Source of the DNA: Stomorhina lunata
Taxonomy: Eukaryota > Arthropoda > Insecta > Diptera > Rhiniidae
Assembly (NCBI GenBank): GCA_933228675.1
Contig: OW121742.1
Location: 129,247,983-129,311,982 of the forward strand
Direction of reading: 5' to 3'
Length of the DNA: 64,000 nucleotides
Each line of letters begins with the position of its first letter. Position 1 is the stretch's first letter. The position numbers were made by a program, and so were the translations under genes. The notes below the pieces were generated by a model. The model saw only the letters and a list, made by a program, of their open reading frames with translations, was not told where the DNA came from and made no database searches. Shown here piece after piece: positions 12,292-23,420 of the stretch.

Positions 12292-15200
12292 TGTACTTTT
12301 AGTGTTACATTTATACAATATGATGTGAATTAATGCCTGAAGATTAAGTTAAACCTTCTAATTTTCTACGGCAAAGAAAAATAAAACACACACCTTGCAT
12401 TTTGCCAACATTAACAACTTTTATATTTCATTGTTGAATATGTAGAATATGTATGTATTTTCTAAGTATTTTAATATTTACTAACGTTTGTTTTGCCTAC
12501 ATAAGCTTAACAATTTCGGAACACTTTTCAGTAATATTTTCAAACTAAATACGAATAAAAAAACATAAACATACTCTTAAGTATATTCAGTTAAATCCTA
12601 ACAAATCCTTTGTTGGAAAAACAAAGACATAAACAAAAGCAACAAGGACGAAATAGAACTAATCACACGTCATAACTTTAGATTTGAGAAAGCTGCATAT
12701 GTGTGTTTTTACATATCTGTGTATGTGTATAATTGTATGTGTTGATTTAAATTTGTACTAAATGTATTTTTCAAGTGATTATCCTTTAGGCACTTTGTTA
12801 CACTAGTACATACATACATACATATACAATAGAATAGAAAATAAAATAAGAAAGAAGCCTCTTCTATTTTATTTTTTAGATTTAAAGATTTATTTTCAAA
12901 AGTGTTTGTACATATTCCTGTGTTTCTCAAGAGCTTCTTTTCATTCTTTCCATTATATTTATTTTTACATAATTTGTTTTTTTTTTTTTTTTTTTTTTTG
13001 TTTGCTACTTTTCAAGATGTCACTTAGATTTGGTTGTTAAGTGTTTACTAATAACAAACGCTCAACTTGCAACCAAAACAAGGAAACACATACAAAAGGA
13101 TTGTGCAAAAATCTAGAGTACCAGATTATCATACGTTTCAGTGTTTGCAGATAAACACCCGGAGGCACTCATGATCTTAAGTATTATACTATTCTAGATT
13201 TAGTAAGATACATCCTACATACATACATATATATAATGTAACATGTAAAAGCAGACAAAGTAGCTCAAAAATATCACTAAAATCCACTTGAATTTTGTAA
13301 GAATTTAAACTCATAAAAAGGGAGTTGTAGTCTACTTATCGTTACACCTTTTGGTATTAAAATCTTGTTAAGATCACACTTTCATAAGATAGGAAATTTT
13401 ACTCAAACATTATTTTAAGGAGGTTTTTTTACAAAATTTGAAATTAAACTAAATATATTCAAAAGCTATATAGGATCCATTTAAAAAATTTCAATTAAGA
13501 AAAAATTCCAAAAATTTCTCCTGGATTACCCGTTTTGTTGTTAAAACTCAAACGTGTGTAGAGTCAAGGGAAAAATCTACATAAATGTTGCTGTTGCCAT
13601 AAATAAACCATCGAAAAACGCAGCCAAGCCAACACCTGTCGTTTTTATTTGAACAAAGTTTACACAAAATAAAATATATTCATTCGAAAATGTTGATGGC
13701 ATTTTGTTAAGATTAGCAAAACAGATTAAAATAAGCTTTTTACAAATAAAACAAATTAAAATGAAACACAACATAAACAACATTTTATTCTGTTTAAATA
13801 TTTAATGAACCCACTAAAATCTTTCTTTATTTTCAATTCCCAAATCGAAAAACAAAAAAAAACTTAACGAATAAACACACTTTAAAAAATTAATAAAACA
13901 AAGAGAGAAAAATAAAAAAGATATTTCACATCTAAAAATCAAAAATCATGTAGGAAATGTTTAAAAATCAATAAATTACATTAATTATCATAAAACATGA
14001 ACGAAAATTGTTAAAACAGAAAAATACACAAAAATCTTTAATAAAATCTAAATAAAAATCATTGAAAATATCTTCGACATGTCCAACGAAAACATTCAAA
14101 ATCATAAATTTTTTCTAACAAATTCCTAAATCGAAATCGAAACACAATAAAATATAAAATACAAAACACATTTAATTTTTGTTAATTTTGATTGAATAAA
14201 ATTCAAATAAAACCAAAATGAATTTAGAATTAACTACGAACCTAATCATTTAGGAGGAGGTTTCTTTTTTTCTTCTATTTGTTTTTTTTTTTTTTTTTTT
14301 TGTTTAAATATTTGTCTCAATGTGTTTTTGTTTTATGTTAATTTATTTTTTTTTTATTATTAAATAAAAAATTAAAAATCTGTCATTTTTGTTTTTTTTT
14401 ATTGTGAATTTATACAAAAGACAATAAATTAACAATTAATAAATCAATTAGAAGAAATAAAATGACAAATTAATGGTCAATAATTTATTTGATGTGAATT
14501 GAAGCATAAAATTAAATTTGGCAAATGTGTCAAATATGTCTTTGAATACGAGTAAGAATAAGAAGTACAAAAATCCCGTCAGATCCAGTGAGAGGAGTTC
14601 AAATTTAACAAAATTCGAAAAAACAGTACCTTTTTATATTGTACTGAACTTACGCACAATCAAAAGTTATGTTTTTAATGTCAGAAACAAGTTAAGTACA
14701 CAAAGGTAAAATAAAAAAAGAACCTTACCTTATAATAACGTACCGTTCTTTAGGATTTTAGAGTATTTTTTCGTTAATTACGAACTTTTAGATAACCTAT
14801 TTGTGGCTGTGTTCGTAATATTTTAATGAAGTATTGTTGTTGCGCATTCATAAATAACTCGTATATTATCAAAAAAACCTACTATTTGGTTCATTGAAGT
14901 GCGTTATTAGTTAGTGTACTTCGTGAAAGTTCGTTATGATAAAGGTTGTGTATTTAAACAGGTACTCTAAAGTTTTAAGGTACCTATACTTAAATTGAAC
15001 GCTTTGTTACGTATGTGACTATGTACCAAACAGTGCTGTACCTTAAAGAACAGAACTTTAGAGTATTTTTTCGAACCTTGGTCTTTAAACTTAATATGGC
15101 ACAATCCATGTGGTCGATCATTCTAAAAGAAGTCAATTGAGCAAAAACTTTGTTATATTTGGATTGCCTCAAAATTTAGAAAATACAGAATAAAAGCTTG

Positions 15201-15590
15201 TTTTATTTGAAAATAAAGTTTTCTGGTATAGATGGCGCACATGTGCATACCATAGAACTTTGGAAATATATGTATGTTTTTCTCTTTTTTTACAAAAATA
15301 AAATTACAGCAACTACAAATTTCCGGTTGCTGAAATAACCTATAACTGGCAACAAGAATTGACTCTTGTTGTCATCTGCATTATGATTAATAATTGACAA
15401 AGTAACTGAGGTTCTGTTATCAGTTGCTATACGTAATGTCATTTTGGCAATTGGCAATACCATTTAAGTTAAGTTGCAGTATACAATCGAGCCATAAATG
15501 CGTCAATCTTTCTACTCTAAACCTTAAATCGAGATCTTAATACAATTTTTTAAGAGGGAAGTACGAAAAGTGCAGATTTTAATGCGTCAA
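12292..15590. other. AT-rich intergenic DNA with homopolymer runs, no gene seen
   Basis: Holds long T runs (12978-13000, and about 14281-14301), ATAC-type microsatellite patches (12807-12824, 13214-13230) and no supported gene. A motif TTTAGAGTATTTTTTCG occurs twice, at 14757-14773 and 15057-15073. A related inverted piece near 14961 (GGTACTCTAAAGTTTTAAGG) suggests a decayed repeat across 14570-15090. Confidence 0.5.
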
Positions 15591-15751
15591 GGGGCTGTTC
15601 ACATATTACGTAACGCTCTTACTGGGGAGGGGGTTATGACTTTTGTTACGGTAGAGGTATTTTGTATTCATACTTCTATTAAAATGTGTTACACAGCGGG
15701 CAAGAGGTTAAAAATCTGCGAAAATAGCGCTACGTAATATGTAAAAGCCCC
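15591..15751 (+). mobile_element. 161-bp MITE, copy 1
   Basis: Inverted terminal repeats read inward GGGGCTGTTCACATATTACG and GGGGCTTTTACATATTACGT, each followed by a TARCGCT-like end. The flanking CAA trinucleotide occurs on both sides (15588-15590 and 15752-15754), consistent with a 3-bp target duplication. It has no coding capacity. A second copy of identical length lies in opposite orientation at 31678-31838. The 3-bp duplication and GGG-type ends suggest the PIF/Harbinger group, which is inference. Confidence 0.85.
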
Positions 15752-15754
15752 CAA

Positions 15755-18700
15755 CACACAAACGAACGCACGATACTGTTTCTATCTATGCATAGTTTAA
15801 ATAAGTAGTAAGAAATAGTTTGCGATATTCTGTGGACTAAAAACATTTTTTCAAGTTTCGAAAGAAGTATCTTTTTAAAGCGATAATTCACTTCATCTGA
15901 TCTTTTTACTAAGTATTTTTGTGATATATGGGCCAGTGTTTCAAAGTATATTTTGGAGTTTCTTGACCGTACAGGAAAAGACGAAGGTAGTAATGCTGAA
16001 ATGTTTCTTCACATCTACATTTTAGGAAAGTTCATGTATTTATGTAAAAAATAATTTTAAGAAAATAACATTTAAATTGATAGTTTATATAAAGCAAAAC
16101 TAGTTTTTCGCATAAAAAATTTAAGACTTATTATGTTAACAAGTTAAAAAATATATACCCAACTAAATTTCATTTCCAAAAAAAAAAATAACGAGATGCG
16201 TGAAATGAAACAGATGTTACTGATACAAGTTTTTGCCATTTAAGGTTTTTCAAACAATTAGAAAATTTTAACAAAATGAATACCTTGTGGTATGACATTT
16301 AAGTCGTAAATTTAAATATGCATCGAAAAAATAGTGAAAAATTACCCCATTTAATGCTCATGCGACAAAAATGGATGGTTAAACACATAAAAACACCACG
16401 AGTGACCGCAATGATATTTCCAATATAACATATAAACACTTTCACCACAAAAGAACTAACAAATGGTCAAACAATACAAGGATAAACTAGGACTTATGGT
16501 TCTTTTTACACGTATGTCCATTTTATTATTCGGAAAAGTCAAATATTTAATATCATTCACAAAAGGGGAGGATCTTGACAATAAGTACGAAAAACCTAAA
16601 TTCTAATTTATGAACAATTTTCGTGTCAACATTATTTCAGAATTTAGTTTCTAATTTTATTTTAGAACAATGACATTTGTTTTGAGGGAATTACAAGGCA
16701 AAATAATTGATAATCCGCCATAGACACATGATTAAAAAACAGCAGGACTTCTGCTTTTTTAGAATTAAACGAAATTGTTACATAATGGAAAGACTAAATA
16801 CTTAAATAAATACTTAACATTTAAAAAAAATCATTAATTACTAAATATTATTCCTGTTTTGTTTTTGTTTTTTAGGGTTTTAACTTAAATTTCAAGATCA
16901 TAAAATAAACGCCTTCTTTCTCGTATTTATTTCATTCTTAATCATTTCAATATTTTATATTAAGAGCAAACAATAATGAATAAAAGGAAGGAAAGCAGAG
17001 TCATCTGTAAGAAGACCAGAGACCAGAGTTATTTAATATTTGTTTTATCAATTTTGATTTTTCGGTTTCGTTCTACTACAAATTCTTGATTTTACTGTGA
17101 ATTCCAGGCAGCGAAGAATTTATGCTTAAAACAATCAATTCGGATCTTTTGATATGAAACCCAAAAAAAAAATATCCAACAGATAGAGACGCCGGAGGCG
17201 TTGATCATAAATATCTTCAAAGCAACCATATCCTTTTGATGTCCAACATACATACATACAAATGTGTGTACAATACATATGTATGTTGGCATACATTGAT
17301 ATTCATATACATATGTATGTATGTTTTTGGAGTTGCCAATGTGTTTAGACAATGATTTATTAATTATAAACTAGAGTTAGGTTTTGTTAAAGAAAAAAAT
17401 TAATAATTCAAAATTAAATTATGAGTTTTCCTATTGATTTCATCACAAGATGTTACATTTCCTTAAGATATTTCTTTTGAATAGTTCATACTGGCACAAT
17501 CTGGCATGGCCTCCCTTGAAATGACCATTCTACATGTTTAGTATCACTTTAACAAGATTTCTACTCAATTTTCAAGTCAACTCCCCCCAAAAAAGATGCA
17601 ATGTAAAGATTTGAATGTGTTTCTTTGGTATCATATTTTCCAAGTCATTGCCGTGTTTTTAGTTATTACTACTTTAAGTACTTAGAGTAGCTGTAAATGG
17701 AGATATGCTTCAATTATCATAAAAACATACATCGTTTAACTTTTCTTCTGACTTCTGTTCGAAAATCACAATCCGTAAATTTAGTTTTTTTTTTTTTTTT
17801 TGAAAAAGCAGAGGAGAGATCCTAATGAATCGTTGTGAAATTGTTGTTATCGTGCTGTTTTAGTTTAGAAAACATTTGTTTTAACATGTTTTGTTTAGCA
17901 AATGAGTCTTGGAAAAGTGACATTGACAATTGATTCTGTGACACATTTCCTTTGATATTTCTTCTTGTTTTCATCTTTTCTTTTTTGAGTTAATTATTTA
18001 AAAAACCATAAATCTTTATCGAGGTTCTTTCCAGAAATATTCTAAATTTTTAAAACCCAAATGAAAAAGAACGAATCCTTTTGTTCCTTCTTCTTGCCAG
18101 CAGATGTGTTTGTGTGTGTCTGTTTACTGCATTCATTTTTATTTCACTTTGAAATACTTATTTTTCTTATCCCGCGTGATTATTACAAAAATCCAACAAA
18201 TACCGCAGATACAATATTATATTTTTACAGTAAAGAATAGTTTGTTAGGGAAAAGCGGGCAATAAAATATTAGACAATTGTGTACATACATTTGATATTC
18301 CTTTGAAAAACCGTTGATCCCTTTGGTTTTGTCATAGTGACATTCATAATCCAACACCACAAATGATGGTGATCCTTTTAGGACACACACATGCTATAAA
18401 AAGCAAACACCACAAATTAAAGTGATTTTAGTTTTCATATAAAAAAAACTACGTGGAAGTTTCCATATAAATGTATACCTTTCACTACTACACTCACACT
18501 TAGCACAATAGCTTCGAAAGAGTGTGTCTGTGTACGTTCTAAAGAATACCATTAAAATCTATTGAATAGAGTACAATAAAATGTCCTTTAATACAAAGGA
18601 TTGTTTGTACACAAATAGTAGGTAGGATGCAGAGAATAACAAACTATTTCCATTTATAAGAAACTTTTAATTATTTATTTCAAACAAAACTACGTTCAAA

Positions 18701-19079
18701 GCATTTATTTATTGTTTACTATTATTGCAAAATACTAGAAGTTAGTCAATAAAACATTATCTGTTAATGGTTTTCATCCCACATCATTTTATTTATAATA
18801 AAATTAAGTTAATGAAAATCTTAGTTTTTTGTTTAATTTCTAAACCAAACAAAGACCAATGATCAAAATCAAATAATGGACATCAATTCATTAATGCAGG
18901 CAGACATAAAAGTTGGATGGGTCTTGCCTCAAGATGAAATTGAATATATTGACAATTTACTAAGAACTAAAAATACTTTCTATAGTACATACTTGTCCTG
19001 TATGGACTTACATATATGTACATATTTTGTTTAGATGTGCAGATGTAATGTTCTGTAATATTGGTACATACATACATGA
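15755..19079. other. AT-rich intergenic DNA, no gene seen
   Basis: No gene can be supported. Short (CATA)n-type repeats lie at 17248-17260 and 17311-17322, and a T run at 17785-17803. The 86-codon frame at 17092-17352 runs through such repeats and looks like chance. Confidence 0.5.
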
Positions 19080-19186
19080 CTCCCACGACATTCCAATTTG
19101 AACAAGGGGTACTTCTCCTAAACAATAAGCTGCATCCGATTCTATTTTTAGACTTATTGAAAGGGACCTACGTCCCTTCAATAAGT
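19080..19186 (-). repeat. 5'-truncated SINE copy with inverted duplication at the break
   Basis: Positions 19082-19171 match the 3' part of the tRNA-like SINE that is more complete at 43498-43783 and 61781-62052 (shared blocks include TGCATCCGATTCTATTTTTA and GAAAGGGACCTACGT). The tRNA-like head is absent, and the 3' side ends in a CATA-type simple repeat (19065-19078). At the truncation point 19152-19167 is repeated in inverted orientation at 19172-19186 with one base missing, giving a hairpin with a CTAC loop. Confidence 0.75.
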
Positions 19187-19404
19187 GCCATAATAAACCG
19201 ATTTAACAATTCGTATGTCCGTATACACTTTATTTTAAAAATCGCAATATTCAAAAAATTTTATGAAAATTTATTACAAATTGATAAAATTTGTATTAAA
19301 ATTGGTCTCGTAAAATAAGGAAAAAATACAAGATTTTCTAGTCAAAAACCGTAAAAAGTTTAAAGCAATCAAGCTTGGTCGTCTAATCTAAAAATTAATC
19401 CATA
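19187..19404. other. Short intergenic spacer, nothing recognised
   Basis: AT-rich spacer between the SINE fragment and the mariner element. The open frame 19061-19318 crosses the SINE boundary and is not a gene. Confidence 0.4.
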
Positions 19405-19406
19405 TA

Positions 19407-20215
19407 ACGGGCTTTTCAACCGGGACCCTACAAAAGTGCTACAATAGGGATAGCAGATGACGCCATATTTCTTGCTGCTCTTTTGACATTTTTTTTCAGT
19501 AAGGTTTGCCATTTCATGATGGAACGATATACGAGCCGAAATTTGGAGTCAGTGGCCTCAACAATAAACATAATATGCGTTATTGGTCAGACAGCAATTC
19601 ACACGTACTCCATCATTGCATCCCGAAAAATTGCGGTTTGGTGCAGTTTATGGGCCGGCGGCGTCATTGGGCCATACTTTTTCCGTAATGATCAAGACCG
19701 GCACGTTACATTGAATGGGAATCGCTTCCGTTCAATGATAACCAAACATTTTTGGCCCCAATTGGATGGTATGGACTAGGAGGATATGTGGTTCCAACAG
19801 GCCGGCGCTACAAACCACACTGCGAATGTCACAATAAATTTATTGAAAACCAATATTAGACAACGTGTTATCTCAAGAAATGGTCCAGTCGATTGGCCGC
19901 CTCGGTCGTGCGATTTGACGCCGTTAGACTACTTTCTGTGGGGCACGTCAAGTCTATGGTCAATCCAGCGACGATTGCTGAACTTCTTACGAATATCGAA
20001 CGTGAAATTGCAGCAGTATCGGCCATTTTATACTTGAAAACCGTAGAAAATTTTGTTCAGCGTCTAGACTTCTGCTAGCGTGCTCGTGGTGGCCATGCAA
20101 AAGAAATCCATACATAATGGCATCAAATGTACTTTTAAAGGAAAAGAGATTTTCATTGATATCAAAAACCGTTTTTGTTTTATTTCTTATGTAGCGCTCT
20201 TATTGAAGACCCCTT
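19407..20215 (+). mobile_element. Mariner-type DNA transposon, DD41D-like, inactive (second lineage)
   Basis: About 0.8 kb, flanked by TA at 19405-19406 and 20216-20217. The ends form an imperfect inverted repeat (left ACGGGCTTTTCAACCGGGAC, right inverted AAGGGGTCTTCAATAAGAGC). It carries a broken transposase on the plus strand, related to but clearly different from the one at 1282-2106. The interior is close to the fragment at 23867-24391, so those two belong to one family. The element is shorter than a full mariner and mutated. Confidence 0.75.
19480..20160 (+). pseudogene. Mariner-type transposase remnant
   Basis: Reads, over stops and frame changes, as a central part with QFMGRRRHWAILFP, then DQDRHVTLNGNRFRSMIT, MWFQQAGATNHTANVTINLL, RVISRNGPVDWPPRSCDLTP and LDYFLWG. 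The order matches the catalytic region of mariner-like transposases. The second catalytic Asp (normally QQDGA) is Ala here. The third is kept in LDYFLW, 41 residues later. A stop follows the QLDGMD stretch and frames shift near 19690 and 19950. Inactive. Confidence 0.8.
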
Positions 20216-20217
20216 TA

Positions 20218-20510
20218 ATAGAGTCCTCATTTCTGTTATGCAAGCCACACACGTTGCGATAGTTGGTCAAACTTTACATTGTTGCAAAGCTGACTGTAAA
20301 GTTCGTGTGGTCGTTGTGTGTAAGTTGGGGTTGGTTGTACAAAAGATCAAAAAATTTTGATTTTTTTGCAAGTTGTACAACAGAATTGAAACGTTTGTGA
20401 ACAAGTTTGTGCAATATTATTCAGTTTTGTTCTTCATTTTCATACTGACAGCGGAGAAGTGATCATCTACTCTCTTTAAAAAACCTCATCAATTAGAGCA
20501 CAAACAGCCA
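20218..20510. other. Intergenic spacer, nothing recognised
   Basis: A slightly less AT-rich stretch between the mariner and the direct repeat. No domain or clear repeat was recognised. Confidence 0.4.
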
Positions 20511-21222
20511 GCTTTGAAAGATTTTCCTCTGCAAAGTCTTTCCATCAAAGTTTCGGACGTCCTCTTTCAACATCAGGGGGACCGTTTTTATTATCAATTT
20601 AGCTTTTTCATAGTATTTTTTTTTCCAGGAGTAGGTTACTAGCTCGACGTCCAAACCCATATTTGTTTAACGTTCTTATGGGAGAACTCTCGACACATGT
20701 TAGCTAACTACATTAATGTTACCGGGTGATACCACGAGGAGGTCAGTGTCCACAGTTGGGTTGAATAATAACCAAGAAAAATCTGGGCCCACCAGGTTAC
20801 GTAAAAATATACATACGAGTATAACCTTACTTACTTAAATGGCCTATATTTACAATCTATTAAGGTCAAAGACGAGCATATTTTAGAAATACATGCGATT
20901 CGCTCTCGTGCGCATATTCTTCAATTGCATTGCCCAAGCTTTGCAAGATTTTCCTCTGCATAGTCTTTCCATCAAAGTTTCGGACGTCCTCAACATCAGG
21001 GGGACCGTTTTTATTATAAATTTAGCTTTTTCATAGTATTTTTTTTTCCAGGAGTAGGTTACTAGCTCGACGTCCAAACCCATATTTGTTTAACGTTCTT
21101 ATGGGAGAACTCTCGACACATGTTAGCTAACTACATTAATGTTACCGGGTGATACCACGAGGAGGTCAGTGTCCACAGTTGGGTTGAATAAAAACCAAGA
21201 AAAATCTGGGCCCACCAGGTTA
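20511..21222. repeat. Direct duplication of a 0.29-kb unit
   Basis: Copy 1 (20511-20799) and copy 2 (20938-21222) match almost base for base, from GCTTTGMAAGATTTTCCTCT to AATCTGGGCCCACCAGGTTA. Copy 2 lacks four bases of the CTCTTTCAAC stretch (near 20992) and has a few substitutions. A 138-base spacer at 20800-20937 separates them. A 66-codon frame on the minus strand (20883-21083) crosses copy 2 and has no recognised domain. The unit may be part of a dispersed retroelement that I cannot name. The low divergence indicates a recent duplication. Confidence 0.9.
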
Positions 21223-22690
21223 AGGCTAATCAGAACCGTTGTTTGGTATCCAACATCCCCTATATCACCCGAGCATAACCGATATTTTTGAAATTTGATC
21301 GCCTTTAAATTTATTTATCAACAATTTTTTTCTGATTCTTAATTAGCGCTAGAAAAAAATACTATTTTAAAGTCTTTTAACATGAATGACTTAAAAATAA
21401 GAACATGTTTATGAATTTCCTGCTACTTAATAATTAAAATTGTCTTTTAAATTCCATATTCTTTTATTTTAACATTTACATAGTTAGTAGTAGGTATTAT
21501 TTAAATTATTCCCCATAAAAATAAAGTTGGTTTTTTTGTTCAAATCCAACATAGCGCATGGCGTTTGATCTAATCCCTTTCTTTTTTTGAATAAAATTTT
21601 CTTATCTCTCAAAGATTCTTAAGATTTTAGAATAATAAAAAATATAATTTTCCACCTTAACTATATAAAAAAAAAGACACACAAAATTAGAATTTCGTAT
21701 GGAAATTTATGAATTTGACCCAAATTACAAAGAAAACGAAACCAATAGACACAAAGCGATTGAATTTGAAATGAAAGAGGTGTAAAATATACTTCATTAA
21801 AAAAACATTTTTAATAAACTAATCAAAGATAATTATACCCGACAGATTTATCCAATTTATTGAATGCATTTGAATTTTATATTATAACAAAATAAAAACT
21901 TGAGAAAAATCTGATGAAATTCGTGTATTTAGATAAAGGTTTACCATAACAATGTACATATGTATTTATAATTTGGGTACATATGTGTACTGACTGGTAA
22001 TATTATTTATCAGACTTTTTATCTTCATTACAAGTTGTAACTTGTATCTCTTAAAATAAATAAAGATATATCATTTTCGCGCTAATAATCTTAAAATTTT
22101 AAGGATTTTTCATAAACAGTTCCAGACTGAAATATATCTCAAATCGAAAATTATGTATATATGTAAAGTGAGAACTCTACAATCCCTTAAGATAAGTAAA
22201 CAAATTTGAAATTAATATTTTACATACATATTTTAATTAATTAAATTTTTAATTTCATGTAAATGAACAAAATGTCAGCGTTTAAGCTAAATGTATTTTA
22301 ATGAATTTATGTAGATTTTAGTAGCAAACGCCTTCAAAATATTAAATGCTCTTTTAATTAGACACGGTAGAAATCTACTGTACAACCAACTCCATTTTAT
22401 AGTTTTACGAACTAATTCAAAATCCTTAAATATTTACAAAATTTCAATTCATATTGAAAATTTTGAATTTTACAGTATAATTTTAATTTTGCGTTAAGTA
22501 ACTGTAACCAATTGCAGTTAAAACTAGAAAAAAATACATAAAATAGGATAAAGTAAAAAGTTGCCTGCAAAATTGTTTAAAGATTTTACAGATGATAGAT
22601 ATTTTTCTAACAACAACAAAATAAAATCCAACGAAAAATCACAAAAAGTAGATGAAATTGAAAACAACAAAAACCGAAGCAGAAATTGAT
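21223..22690. other. AT-rich intergenic DNA, no gene seen
   Basis: No coding potential or repeat could be supported. Confidence 0.5.
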
Positions 22691-23060
22691 ATAAAGCCGC
22701 CTATGGCTGTTAGTTAACCTTTAAGCGCAAAACCATATGGCACCCCGGGGTTGTCACCTCAGGCGATACCAAAGACACTTTATAATTTACGCACTCTATA
22801 AGCACAAATCGGTGGCTGACAAAACAGGCAGACAGACACACAAACGGCTAGCCAGGATGGGTGTCCGACTGGCCGCCTGTCTCTCCGACTGCTTGTGCGT
22901 TTTACTGTGTGTCAATATGGTTTTTATTGCTTTTGTTTTTTCCGTCTATCCATCAGTTTTGTTGTTAAGTTATATTTTTTTGATGCAAAATTGTTGTTTT
23001 TTTTTTCTTTTCAGCGTTAATGTTTTTCAAGGTGAATGTTAAATTTACAATCTTAAGAAT
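22691..23060 (+). other. Locally GC-richer island with an unassigned 101-codon frame
   Basis: The patch at 22737-22910 is clearly richer in G and C than the surrounding 10 kb and contains CACCCCGGGGTTG and GGCAGACAGACAC stretches. An open frame of 101 codons (22737-23042) is basic at the N-terminus and strongly hydrophobic and Cys/Phe-rich in its second half. I recognise no family. It could be an unannotated exon, a conserved regulatory block or chance, and coding is unproven. Confidence 0.2.
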
Positions 23061-23420
23061 TAAGACCATGAAGTTCAGTACTGACAAATTAACGCCACAA
23101 ATCGATTATTTACGGTTGCTTAGAAATTTCAATGAATAGAAAGAGAATTTTCGTGAAAAGAAAGAAGAAACCAATGTGGCCAAAATTCTATGGTGAATTA
23201 AAGAAAATACATTTTAGGACTGTTTTCCTTAAGGTAACCTGTGGAGTTGACTGAAAATTAATGACAGTTTTATACTTTTATATACAATATATAAAATTTG
23301 AAGGATTTCCCGAAAGGTACTAAAATAGTATTTTTACATTTTAGTGTAATATATGGACAAAATTAATATTGGTTTCCCCCGATCTCAATAATATACTACG
23401 TAAATATACTAATACTGACT

